This document shows, one piece after another, positions 9,501 through 18,059 of a stretch of 36,189 bases of DNA; position 1 is the stretch's first letter, and each line of letters opens with the position of its first letter. The stretch is from assembly GCA_026415985.1 (NCBI GenBank), contig JAOAGA010000008.1, forward strand, positions 1-36,189, given 5' to 3'. Under the pieces are notes generated by a model that made no database searches, was not told where the DNA came from, and worked only from the letters and a program-made list of their open reading frames with translations. Made by a program: the position numbers and the translations under genes. The stretch comes from Pseudomonadota bacterium (lineage in GTDB: Bacteria; CALINM01).

Positions 9501-9745
9501 ATCTCTTGTCTAAAAATGATATTACAGAAAGGTTTCTTATTTTTAATAACTTTCAGGGTCATACCTATTTTAATAAGGAAAGATTTGAAGAGCTTGTTTC
9601 TTCTCTCTTGCTATTAAATGAAAGTAAAGACTTTGATAAAGACAATGTAAAGTTTTTGATTAAGAGTGCTGAAGAAGCAGGTTATTGTTTTGATTTGTTT
9701 GTAAAAAAGCTTATCCCTGAGGAAAGAAAAGAAACGGAATCTTAA
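6542..9745 (+). CDS. large GH13 (alpha-amylase superfamily) protein with long N- and C-terminal extensions
   Basis: GH13 region I DMVPNHT, region II IIRFDAAMTL, region III LLAEAFW, region IV position SNPDEQT (non-canonical); TIM-barrel context WGFNALWLIGIWERSP. Confidence 0.82.
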   Translation: MKRESAKDYQYFLNDIPVKRAVWDNTHLWEIAKEEGRSFYHLLYDRLKFFTTLSETINPKFLIAFSILNRTFRYIIKTYFEDKQKYLNKKILENPLYKSIVRNFVYSYPPKIYKKGFNFSLFLKKEPSEKLKKSIFYEMVLLKIIDENPAISEGREIFVDDGFIKNELYLKILKTIENDKKVLGPLKKSGLFLFDLLREPIRHSPNSIYGQIIYIKERWGYLLPEEIFQDIVISLDIIKEYDQIKIGGKGVQEVISFKKEEFFIEPERFSPDTHWMPEVVLLAKLIYVWLYQLSKKYSREIKRLDEIPDEELDLMREWGFNALWLIGIWERSPASKKIKHLMGNISAHSSAYSLYDYVIAEDLGGEEAFNNLKERAFKRGIRLASDMVPNHTGIYSKWVIEHPDWFIQTDYPPFPKYSFTKANLSENPDIEIYIEDGYYDRTDAGVVFKYIDKRDGRVRYIYHGNDGTSTPWNDTAQLNYLLREVREAVIQTILYVAKKTPIIRFDAAMTLTKRHFQRLWFPMPGQGGAIPSRAEFSMPKEVFDALMPDEFWREVVDRVSREAPDTLLLAEAFWLLEGYFVRSLGMHRVYNSAFMNMLKNEENGKYRQIIKNILHFNPEILKRFVNFMSNPDEQTAIEQFGTGDKYLGVCILLVTMPGLPMFAHGQVEGFKEKYGMEFYKAFWDEEPNEGLIELHKRFIFPLMKKRYLFSEAENFYLFDFLTEHGIDEDVFAYSNFCEGEGAIILYNNRYKSTKGYIKISSERMVKNINKGHEYLKKDIFSALNLKLGDNVYYLFENFRNNSFYLRSSHDIYKEGLYFELNAYESVVLINIKELIDTDGTISKIYRIFKDKFFDNFEQIYLENKNEEKLKKINELMEIKLGERDRIFEILSEIILTDITKTEDLNSLKEKVEELVSFLDLNINYRLINLTISDLYLRKFNKNILSFFNEIGAIKLLERMNESNKLYLLAFNEILNNINTLDNRQFLDLLSKNDITERFLIFNNFQGHTYFNKERFEELVSSLLLLNESKDFDKDNVKFLIKSAEEAGYCFDLFVKKLIPEERKETES

Positions 9746-10988
9746 CACCGGTATCACCGGTCTCGCTCTTGGGCGGGAACTTAATTGATTTTACTAAACT
9801 TAATATCCTGTCTGTAAAATCCTGGTTTTTAATGGTACTTTCAACAATTTCCGCCTTAGTGACTACTCCTTCCTCCGATATGACAAAAAAAACCACTACC
9901 TTACCTTCCAGCTGAGGGTCTTTTTTTCTTGCATCGGTAAAAATAAACTCAAACCCCTTCTTATATCTTGCCATTACCGAAAGTATCTCATTTTCCGGTC
10001 TCTTCCCCTTTAATATTCTTATCTCCGATTCTTTCTGAACATTGGCTTTTATACTTGCTCCTGCCGATAATTCTACCTTAACTTCCTTTTTTTCAGGACC
10101 TTTATATATACTTTCAGCTTTAACGGATTCATATTTTTCTGTATCTTCACCATCTAATTTTTTTGCCCTTTCTGATGTTTCTCCTGTACCCTTAACAGGA
10201 AGGGCATCTAGGGTTTCGTCAATTTTACTAAAAAGGCTTTTTTCTTTCTGTATGACTACCGTTTTAGCCCCTTCTCTGACTCCGAGAACACCTTCCTTGA
10301 CAACCGCCTGTCCTTCAAAAAACGTTCCTCCTGACTGTTTAAAAGGTTCTTTTGCTGTTTGTATTAACCTTTCACCTCTTTTTTCGGTTATCTTTTCTTT
10401 AGTTTCACCTTCCCTGGTTTTTTCATCTTTTTTATCAGGAAGATCCTTTTCCAGTTTTTTGTAATCTATCTCAATTTCTTTATCTTTTTCATCAAACTTT
10501 GCTACCTTTTCCAATGGTTTAATATTTAATGTGGCATAGATAAAAAATGTTAATAAAAGAACGGATAAAGATAAAAAAAGTGACAGAAAAGGTATATTTT
10601 CTCTTGTTATGTAGCTTTTCCTGAACTTGTTGATGGAATCTGATTTTTCTTCTTTAAACTCACTTGCTTTAAAGAATATCCTTTTCTCATCAAGGGAGAT
10701 CTCACAGACAATGTTTTTACTGAGTTCTAAATATCTTTTATTGGCAAAAATATCTTTAATTTCCCCGATGTCAAGAATCCTGTTATTGTGATGAATTTTT
10801 AAGTTTAAGCCATCAATAAGATTAATTTTAAGATAACCCTCTTTATTTTCTGCAATATTTAAAGATTTTTTTAAAGAATGGCTGTAAATAGAGCTTTTGT
10901 AATCACTACCAATGGTTAAAACCGGACTATTAATTTTTAAGTTTTTTTCTGCACCGCCTTCTATGATTTTTACAAGAAAACCTCTCAT
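9711..10988 (-). CDS. TonB-like / AgmX-PglI C-terminal domain protein with possible N-terminal FHA-like domain (GltG-like)
   Basis: Single TM (FLSLFLSLSVLLLTFFIYATL), charged periplasmic linker, C-terminus GKVVVFFVISEEGVVTKAEIVEST...LVKSIKFPP typical of TonB/AgmX; N-terminal ~80 aa beta-rich, FHA-like by eye. Confidence 0.7.
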   Translation of the reverse strand: MRGFLVKIIEGGAEKNLKINSPVLTIGSDYKSSIYSHSLKKSLNIAENKEGYLKINLIDGLNLKIHHNNRILDIGEIKDIFANKRYLELSKNIVCEISLDEKRIFFKASEFKEEKSDSINKFRKSYITRENIPFLSLFLSLSVLLLTFFIYATLNIKPLEKVAKFDEKDKEIEIDYKKLEKDLPDKKDEKTREGETKEKITEKRGERLIQTAKEPFKQSGGTFFEGQAVVKEGVLGVREGAKTVVIQKEKSLFSKIDETLDALPVKGTGETSERAKKLDGEDTEKYESVKAESIYKGPEKKEVKVELSAGASIKANVQKESEIRILKGKRPENEILSVMARYKKGFEFIFTDARKKDPQLEGKVVVFFVISEEGVVTKAEIVESTIKNQDFTDRILSLVKSIKFPPKSETGDTGVKIPFLFFPQG

Positions 10989-11401
10989 TTTGGTAACACC
11001 GCCAGATAGGGTTTTGAAAAACCGGCCTGAACAGCTAATCGGATGTAGTTTCTGACCATATAGAAGGGGAGTTCCTTATCTGCCTGAATGACAAGATAGT
11101 TTTTGCCTTTTGATTTAATTGACCGGAGCTCTTTTAGTATAAAGCTATCGTCTCTTCCGGTATTTGAGTAAATCTTACCATCAATATCAATCCTGTCTTT
11201 GCCAACAGCTATATAAAATTTTTCTGCTATAGGTATTGTGGTTTTTGCCTTCGGGAGTTCTATTCCTTCTACTAATTGCATCAAAACCCCTTCAAAACTA
11301 TAGGTTGTCAGAAAGAAGAAAAGGATTATAGTAAACATATCCATTAAACTTGTTAGGTTAAGTTCTATTGATGTCTCTTTTTTCTTAAAGAGCTTTGCCA
11401 T
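10985..11401 (-). CDS. ExbD/TolR-family proton channel subunit (canonical Asp)
   Basis: SIELNLTSLMDMFTIILFFFLTTYSFEG: TM helix with conserved Asp. Confidence 0.9.
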   Translation of the reverse strand: MAKLFKKKETSIELNLTSLMDMFTIILFFFLTTYSFEGVLMQLVEGIELPKAKTTIPIAEKFYIAVGKDRIDIDGKIYSNTGRDDSFILKELRSIKSKGKNYLVIQADKELPFYMVRNYIRLAVQAGFSKPYLAVLPK

Positions 11402-11856
11402 TATTTAACCTCATCGTAAAAAACTATATTAGGAAAAAGCTTCCCTTCACTCTTTGCAATATCCATAACTGAGACAACTTTTTCATATTGAACAGCAGGA
11501 TCAACCTTAATCATCAGATCCTGTTTCTGAGGAGCTAACCTTTTTATCTCCATAAGTTTTTCTTCCAAAACGGGTCCGTAATTATCTTTAAAATCTTTTT
11601 CAAGCTTTTTTTCGTCACCCCAGAAAAGGGTAAAACCATCCTTTTTTATCTCGATAATAATATCTTTTGAAGCTTCTGTTTTCTGAGCCACACCTTCCGA
11701 TATGCTTGGAAGCTGAAGCTCCATTGAGGCAATCTTTTGCAAAAAGGCATTTTGTATTACAAAGGGTAATATCAGTAGGAACAGATTCATTACCGGTATC
11801 AATATGGGCAAAAAGGCACCCTTTCTCTTCTCTTTTCTAAACCTTTTATAGAGCAT
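11401..11856 (-). CDS. ExbD/TolR-family protein, divergent (Asn at proton-carrier position)
   Basis: KGAFLPILIPVMNLFLLILPFVIQNAFLQKIASMELQLP: TolR-like TM plus periplasmic domain; adjacent to the canonical exbD. Confidence 0.8.
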   Translation of the reverse strand: MLYKRFRKEKRKGAFLPILIPVMNLFLLILPFVIQNAFLQKIASMELQLPSISEGVAQKTEASKDIIIEIKKDGFTLFWGDEKKLEKDFKDNYGPVLEEKLMEIKRLAPQKQDLMIKVDPAVQYEKVVSVMDIAKSEGKLFPNIVFYDEVK

Positions 11857-12533
11857 TAATACCTCATGGTTATAAGATTGATGAATTTAAGAACATAATA
11901 CTCAGTCTCTTCCATTAACCTTTCTGCCCTTGCATTAAGAATTGTATACATAAAAAGTATAATTACCGCTACAAATAACCCGTAAGCAGTGGTGTTCATT
12001 GCAACAGATATTCCCTGTGCGAGAAATTGAGCCTTCTGAGAAGGATCTACATTTGAAAGAGAGGAAAAGGCCTGAATTAAGCCTTGTAACGTTCCTAAAA
12101 GACCGAGGAGAGTTGATAAGTTAGCAACTGTAGGAAGAAAACTTAACCTTCTCTCAATCTTCGGAAACTCAAGGGCGGCAATCTCTTCAATTGTTTTTTC
12201 TATGACTACAGAAGCCCTCCGCTCACCCTTAAAAAGTTTAACTTCACAGGCTTTGGGATCTTCGCTCATCTGGCATCTCTTGACAACATCAATACCAAAC
12301 TTACATATATTTGATAGAGGAACATCGGGTGAGTTTTTTGAGATATCATCTAACTCTTTGTTTAATATCTTTTGCTCAACAAAATTAAAGTATTTATTTG
12401 CATCTAAATTAAATTTCTTGAAAAGAACAAAAAACCTTTCCACAACGACTGCTATTCCAAAGGCAAAGATTAATGTGATGGGGTACATAAAAAAACCACC
12501 ATCTTTAAAAAACCTACCTATAAAATCAATCAT
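11856..12533 (-). CDS. MotA/TolQ/ExbB-family proton channel protein
   Basis: FLPTVANLSTLLGLLGTLQGLIQAFSSLS and ISVAMNTTAYGLFVAVIILFMYTILN. Confidence 0.93.
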   Translation of the reverse strand: MIDFIGRFFKDGGFFMYPITLIFAFGIAVVVERFFVLFKKFNLDANKYFNFVEQKILNKELDDISKNSPDVPLSNICKFGIDVVKRCQMSEDPKACEVKLFKGERRASVVIEKTIEEIAALEFPKIERRLSFLPTVANLSTLLGLLGTLQGLIQAFSSLSNVDPSQKAQFLAQGISVAMNTTAYGLFVAVIILFMYTILNARAERLMEETEYYVLKFINLITMRY

Positions 12534-12563
12534 TTTTGTAATCCTCCTTTATAAAACTGAAAA

Positions 12564-12833
12564 TTATTTAATTTTAGCATCTTCTATAGTAACTTCAATG
12601 TAATTTTCAATATCCTTTTCCATAAGGTTATCTTTAAGGATAAATTTCATATCTATATCTTTTTTTTCCAGAGGTAGCTTAAGTTCGGGTATAAAAAAAA
12701 TAACCCTTGGTCTCTCTTCCGTTCCTATGATTTCAAAACCTCTTTTAATATCAAAATCGTAGATTATTTCTTCCGAGTAAGATATCGTATTGATTAATAT
12801 ACTAATTATTAAGCCACTTAATAACCTCTTCAT
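12564..12833 (-). CDS. small secreted/periplasmic hypothetical protein
   Basis: Signal-peptide-like MKRLLSGLIISILINTISYSEE; overlaps the upstream gene in the operon by 32 nt. Confidence 0.65.
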   Translation of the reverse strand: MKRLLSGLIISILINTISYSEEIIYDFDIKRGFEIIGTEERPRVIFFIPELKLPLEKKDIDMKFILKDNLMEKDIENYIEVTIEDAKIK

Positions 12834-13764
12834 CCTTTACCTCTTTGAGATATTTCTCGTAATAATTCTTTGCCTTTTCTCTGTCATCAAGATATAAATC
12901 ATATATCAAGCCTAAATTTCTATAAAAACTACCCTTTCTCTCAGTCAAAGGTACACTTTCAAGAAGTTCTAATGCCTTCTTTATATCTCCTCTGTTTATA
13001 AAAACCAGAGAAATAACTGGAATTGTTTTCTCGTTTAGTTGAAGCCTGTTTTCTTCATAATATTTTAATAGTTCATCATATCTGTTCAAATAAAAAAGGC
13101 AATAAAGGGTATATATTTTGGCGTCAGCATATTCTTTAACCACCCTGAACCTTTCTATGGCCCTCTCATAACTGCCTTCAGTAAACAATATCTTGCCCTG
13201 AAGATAATTTTTTTTCTCATAATCTTCTATCTCTCCAATTATGGAAAGTGCCAATGCTGATTGATTTCTTTTCTGGTATAGCAGGGCTAAGTAAATATTC
13301 AGCAAATCATTTTTGTAACCACTATCATATAAAGAAGTTAATATTCTCCTTGAAGCCTCAAAAACTGACTTTTCGTAATAGGCAATTCCTAATATGAGGT
13401 TAATCTCTTTATCCTCTAAATTTGGTATCTTTGAGAGCTTCTCTTCTCCAATTTTTAAAATATCGTCAAATCTTTTTTCTGAAAGAAGAGATAATACAAC
13501 CGGTTTAAGCAACTCAATGCTTACGAACTCATCTTTTCTTTTTTCGTAAAGCTCTATAATATCTTTATATTTACCGTTAGTCTTTTTTTCCCTTATTATT
13601 TCAATAAGGTTTTTTTCTTCGGTAATAACAGGCTTTGTAATCTCTTTATCAATTTTTACAATAGCCTGTTTCTCCTTTGTGGCACAACCGTACAGTGCTG
13701 TCAAAAGCATGGTTATAAACAAAAAATTAATTAGCCCTTTTCCTTTATTTGATGAGATTTTCAT
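12802..13764 (-). CDS. TPR-repeat lipoprotein (GltE-like candidate)
   Basis: Lipobox-like LLTALYGC followed by helical TPR-like repeats (ALALSIIGEIEDYEKKNYLQGKILFTEGSYERAIERF; GLIYDLYLDDREKAKNYYEKYL). Confidence 0.8.
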   Translation of the reverse strand: MKISSNKGKGLINFLFITMLLTALYGCATKEKQAIVKIDKEITKPVITEEKNLIEIIREKKTNGKYKDIIELYEKRKDEFVSIELLKPVVLSLLSEKRFDDILKIGEEKLSKIPNLEDKEINLILGIAYYEKSVFEASRRILTSLYDSGYKNDLLNIYLALLYQKRNQSALALSIIGEIEDYEKKNYLQGKILFTEGSYERAIERFRVVKEYADAKIYTLYCLFYLNRYDELLKYYEENRLQLNEKTIPVISLVFINRGDIKKALELLESVPLTERKGSFYRNLGLIYDLYLDDREKAKNYYEKYLKEVKDEEVIKWLNN

Positions 13765-16700
13765 AGTTAATTATGCTCTCAAAGTTAACGTCTAATTTGT
13801 CTATCTTTAACTTTCTTCCATATTTTTCAGGGTCTATCTCTCTAAGTTTAGTCAAAGATTTTAATACCAAATCTTTGTTACCCTTTTCAACAGAGTTTTT
13901 AACAGCTCGTTTTAAAAGAGCAACAGCTCTCAGCTTAGCCTCTTCCTGCTGGAGAAAAAACAGTGAAAACTCGTTAATAATATCCCCTAACTTATATAGA
14001 TATAGATCATCCCCCGTCTCTTTAAACTTCTTCGATAGATAGCCAACATATAGTTCAAGGGCTTCTCTCGCTTCGTCTTCCGGCTTGGTAAAAACAACCT
14101 TTGCGAGAACATTATGTAAGGGCTCCTCTGTTTCTGTTCCGAATCTATCTAAAATATCTGCCTTCAACCCCGCTATCAATAAATCATAGGCCTTATCAAA
14201 GTTGTTCTTGTAATAATATAAAAGTCCTTTTACAAAATCCTTTTCTTTCTTTTCCCTTTCCGTTAGTCTTTTACTTTCCAATTGATATAAGACCCTTTCT
14301 GAATCGTCATAATTTTTACCCTTAAGAAAGAGATAGGAAGATTCTATCAGATAAAAAATCTCTTTTTCCTTTGATAGGGAGGCATAATCAAGGGCTGCCT
14401 GTGCCGACTCTATAAACATACCCTTTTGTTTTCCAAAATTATAAATAAAATCCTTTGCCTTTATCCTGAGATCGTCCTTTTGTTTAATTTTGCTCATGTA
14501 TTTGACTGCTTCTTCAGTTTTGCCATCTCTCTGAAGTAAAAGCGAGAGGTTATAAATGGCAAACTCTGTAAACTCACTGCTTTTGTCATTTATAATTTCA
14601 TTATATGTATTTATGGCGAAATCCCTTTTTCCCTCACCCTCTAACAGTATCGCATGTTTAAATAATGAAAAATGTTTTAGTTTAAGATATTTATCATCAT
14701 TGAAGTTTTTATATCCTTTGTCAAACAGTTTGGAGATAAATAATTTATTCTCGATCCCGTCAAAGTTTGCCTCAACAAATTCTAAAGCACGTTTAAGCCC
14801 GGAATCATTAGAGCCGGCAACTTCTAAAGCAAAAAACATTTTTTCTGTCAGACCTTCTTTAAGAGATATATCTGCAAGAACAAGGGCAGAATCATTCAGA
14901 TATTTAGATTTTTTAAAATTAATTAAAAAATCTTCCAGAGAGTTTATCAGTTCTCTTGATAATATTTCGTGTCTTTTCCACATCTTATATTCACAGAAGA
15001 GGCTTCTGTAGTAACTTTCCTCTTCGTTAAACTTAAGCCTTCTTGCCTCTCTGAAGTACTTAACCGCTCTTTTGTTATCGTTTTTATCTTCATAAAGTTG
15101 TGCAAGCATAAAAGCTACTTCTCCTGCCCTTTTGTGAGAAGGAAAATAATCAAGCAGGCTTTCGTAGAGTTGAGTAGCTAAAAGGTAGTGGTCATCTTTT
15201 TTTTCCTTATCGTAAAGATTATTATAATAAAAGGCTGTCATTATAATCTCATCGCCAAAATCAGGTGGAAACTCTCTATATTTTTTATAATATTCAGAAT
15301 TCTTATCATATTTTTGTATATATCGCACCCTTTCTTTATAGGCCTGTTCCTGTTTACCCATAAAATTATAGGCATCTATTATAGAAAGGGCGATTTCATG
15401 GGAGTTTTTAAAGAGATAGTATCTATCCAAACCCTTTTTGTAAACAGATATGGCTTTCTCATAATCTGCTAAGTAAAGATACAGGTCTCCTAAATATTTA
15501 AACACTTTGTCTGGGTAAGGAAATTGCCTGTTTTTGTCAAGATAGTTCTCCACCAGATCTAAATTATCTATTTTATAAAAGGCCCTCGACAGTAGATCTA
15601 TCATCTCGTTAAGCAAGAGCTCCTGTCTTTGGCCTAAACTTTCAAATTTATAGTTCAAAAAGAGATTTATAACCTTATCGTATTGGCCTGAAAGATAGTA
15701 GCTCCATCCGATTTTATAATAGGCACTGTCTTTATAAACCTTTGCGGATGCACCTGCCTTTTCATAAAAACTAATAGCCCTCTGATAATCCTTTTTCTCA
15801 AAAAGAAGTTCAGCAATTTTCATATAGACCCTGAAATCACCCTCTTTTTTCTCGTTAAGATAGTCAAAGAATGTCTTTAATGCCTTTTCATATTCACCTA
15901 ACTCTTCATAGGTTTCTGCTAAAAAAAGTGTTACTTCAGCCTTTCTCTCTTTAAACTTTCCAAGATACTTCTTCGCAAGTTCTGTTGCGTTATTCATCAG
16001 TATTGTTCTTTCTTCATTGTTTTCCTTTGATGACATATATAGAAGTTCGTTAATAAGATAAATCTGATAATAAAGGATATTCTCATCAAAACTAAGATTT
16101 TTGTTTTCCAGTTCTGAGTCAAGCTTTTTTAGGGCTGTTAATAAGTTTATTATGTCTTCTGCAGTAAGGTTTTTGTTTTCCAGGATTATTTTTTCTATCT
16201 TTCTTGCGTAAATTTCTATATTTATCCTTTCTAACTCAACATTATATTTTTCTGTAATGTTTTTAAATAGCTTATCTATCTCTCTTTTCTCTTTCTCATA
16301 GGCTTCCTGAAAGAATGATAGCTCGCGGTAATCTTTATCTATGGTTTTTCTGAACTTTTTTATTCTGTTATAGGTCTCGTTAATTGAGACGATCTTTTGC
16401 TGAAGGTCTTTAAGTTTCGGGTCTTCCTTATAGGTTTCATAAACCTTATCAAAGTAAGTATTTACGGAGGAAAGCCCCTTTTCAACGTTTTTTAATTTTT
16501 CCTGAAATACTTTAATTTCATCAAGATAGAGATTTAAATGGTAGGCATAGTTTTTCATCTGCCATTTTATTCTGAAAATATCAGCTTGTTCCTTTAAATT
16601 TTTGTCTTCCAATGTATCTACCAATCTTAAGCTTCTGAGAATTGTAAACTCATCGGAAAGATTATTTGAAAAATCAGCTGGTTTCTCAAAATCGGGTATA

Positions 16701-17449
16701 TTGTAATTGCCCTTAGCTGTCATTGCATCAATTAGCAGAAGTTTTTCTTTATATCCCAATCTTTTATTAGATAAGAGTTCAATAACTTTGTCATATTTTT
16801 TAAGGTAATATGAGGCGACAGCCATAAGGTAATCTCTGTCCTCTATTTCTTGTTTTTCTAAAAACTCCAAAGCGTCGGAAAAATTTTTATTTTTAAAAAG
16901 AATTAATGTATAAACTCTTGGAAAGGTATCTTTATAAGATGTTATTAGCTCGAGAGCCCTTTTATACTGTTCTTCACCATAAGCAAGTACTATCTCTTTC
17001 AAATCGTTAAAGAGAGGTTTTTTTGATTTATATTCTTTTAGCTTTCCAGCTTTGAAGTGATATAAAAAGTTAATATCTTCAAAGTCTGAACTTGACAACA
17101 GGGAACCAAAATTTTTATAAAAAATTTCAAGATCTTTTGAATCTTTCGTGTCAGAGAGGATATTGTATAGTATCTTTTTTCTGGTTGTAAGGTCTTCTTT
17201 TTCAATAAGATTTTTAATAAGAGATATAGTAAAGTTATCTCTATAGGCCCTGTAAATTGCTAAAGTTGTTGTGTCTTTTTCATAAGACGAGCCCTTAAAA
17301 CTTGCAGGCAGATCCAAATCTAATACCAGATATTGGGAGATATCTTTCCATCCTGCAGATTTCACATTAATTTTTTCAACTGTCTGAGGATAAGAAAGAG
17401 TAACCCAAAAAAGAGAGAACAGAATAATAACGCTTAGTCTATAAGCCAT
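13745..17449 (-). CDS. large secreted TPR-repeat protein (1234 aa)
   Basis: Signal peptide LSVIILFSLFWVTLSYPQ; numerous TPR-like units (ETYEELGEYEKALKTFFDYL; KIAELLFEKKDYQRAISFYEKA; FKYLGDLYLYLADYEKAISVYKKGL). Confidence 0.88.
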   Translation of the reverse strand: MAYRLSVIILFSLFWVTLSYPQTVEKINVKSAGWKDISQYLVLDLDLPASFKGSSYEKDTTTLAIYRAYRDNFTISLIKNLIEKEDLTTRKKILYNILSDTKDSKDLEIFYKNFGSLLSSSDFEDINFLYHFKAGKLKEYKSKKPLFNDLKEIVLAYGEEQYKRALELITSYKDTFPRVYTLILFKNKNFSDALEFLEKQEIEDRDYLMAVASYYLKKYDKVIELLSNKRLGYKEKLLLIDAMTAKGNYNIPDFEKPADFSNNLSDEFTILRSLRLVDTLEDKNLKEQADIFRIKWQMKNYAYHLNLYLDEIKVFQEKLKNVEKGLSSVNTYFDKVYETYKEDPKLKDLQQKIVSINETYNRIKKFRKTIDKDYRELSFFQEAYEKEKREIDKLFKNITEKYNVELERINIEIYARKIEKIILENKNLTAEDIINLLTALKKLDSELENKNLSFDENILYYQIYLINELLYMSSKENNEERTILMNNATELAKKYLGKFKERKAEVTLFLAETYEELGEYEKALKTFFDYLNEKKEGDFRVYMKIAELLFEKKDYQRAISFYEKAGASAKVYKDSAYYKIGWSYYLSGQYDKVINLFLNYKFESLGQRQELLLNEMIDLLSRAFYKIDNLDLVENYLDKNRQFPYPDKVFKYLGDLYLYLADYEKAISVYKKGLDRYYLFKNSHEIALSIIDAYNFMGKQEQAYKERVRYIQKYDKNSEYYKKYREFPPDFGDEIIMTAFYYNNLYDKEKKDDHYLLATQLYESLLDYFPSHKRAGEVAFMLAQLYEDKNDNKRAVKYFREARRLKFNEEESYYRSLFCEYKMWKRHEILSRELINSLEDFLINFKKSKYLNDSALVLADISLKEGLTEKMFFALEVAGSNDSGLKRALEFVEANFDGIENKLFISKLFDKGYKNFNDDKYLKLKHFSLFKHAILLEGEGKRDFAINTYNEIINDKSSEFTEFAIYNLSLLLQRDGKTEEAVKYMSKIKQKDDLRIKAKDFIYNFGKQKGMFIESAQAALDYASLSKEKEIFYLIESSYLFLKGKNYDDSERVLYQLESKRLTEREKKEKDFVKGLLYYYKNNFDKAYDLLIAGLKADILDRFGTETEEPLHNVLAKVVFTKPEDEAREALELYVGYLSKKFKETGDDLYLYKLGDIINEFSLFFLQQEEAKLRAVALLKRAVKNSVEKGNKDLVLKSLTKLREIDPEKYGRKLKIDKLDVNFESIINYENLIK

Positions 17450-17889
17450 GCGTTTGGTACCACTCTTAACTTCTCGAAGCTGTCTGAAAAGAGAAACTCT
17501 ACCGCAACTCTTCTGTATTCGGGAACATCAAACTGAAACTTCTTGGAAATTTCACGATTGTCTTTAAACATCCTTATTGTAACAGTGTTAGCACCGGTTC
17601 TTACAGGGAAATCCCCGATGAATTGTGTTTTAAGTTTATCTTCCTTAATCTGAAAATCTCCCGTTCTTATGAGATTATCATTAAGGTATAGACCATAAAA
17701 GACATTATTAAACTTTTTGCTATCATAACTGAAGAATATGGTCACCTTGCTCTTTGTAAAAAAGGGGATTTCTCTTTCTAATTTTCCTATTTCTCTGCCT
17801 AAGTTTATTAGCTCTTCCAGTGGCTCAGCAATTGCAGAGGTAGTAAAAAGTGCACAGAAAACAACAAATATTGTTAATGTTTTTTTCAT
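17434..17889 (-). CDS. secreted hypothetical protein, first gene of envelope operon
   Basis: Signal peptide MKKTLTIFVVFCALFTTSAIAEP; good promoter directly upstream; 16-nt overlap with the TPR gene. Confidence 0.75.
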   Translation of the reverse strand: MKKTLTIFVVFCALFTTSAIAEPLEELINLGREIGKLEREIPFFTKSKVTIFFSYDSKKFNNVFYGLYLNDNLIRTGDFQIKEDKLKTQFIGDFPVRTGANTVTIRMFKDNREISKKFQFDVPEYRRVAVEFLFSDSFEKLRVVPNAWLID

Positions 17890-17891
17890 AG

Positions 17892-17927
17892 TGTAGATAT
17901 TATAGAAAACAAATTATTAAAATTCAA
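17892..17927 (-). promoter_or_regulatory. sigma-70-type promoter of envelope operon, TTGAAT-N17-TATAAT
   Basis: Minus-strand sequence TTGAATTTTAATAATTTGTTTTCTATAATATCTACACTATG; -35 at 17927-17922, -10 at 17904-17899. Confidence 0.65.
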
Positions 17928-18059
17928 TAATATTAACAAATTTCTACCCTTTTCCTTAATAATTGAAAAGAAGGCTTAAATCGTGACAATATCTGAAAGA
18001 TTTTTTTGGAGTTAAAAGTTGTCTCCGAGATTTTTTTAATATTTATATCCATTTTTTGT

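Noticed and set aside
10042-10464. 140-aa plus-strand ORF antisense to the TonB/AgmX-like gene
   Set aside because: Low-complexity Ser/Phe/Leu composition mirrors the Lys/Glu-rich opposite frame; no SD or domain signal.
14556-15011. 151-aa plus-strand ORF antisense to the large TPR gene
   Set aside because: Shadow ORF of a long, well-supported TPR coding frame; no independent support.
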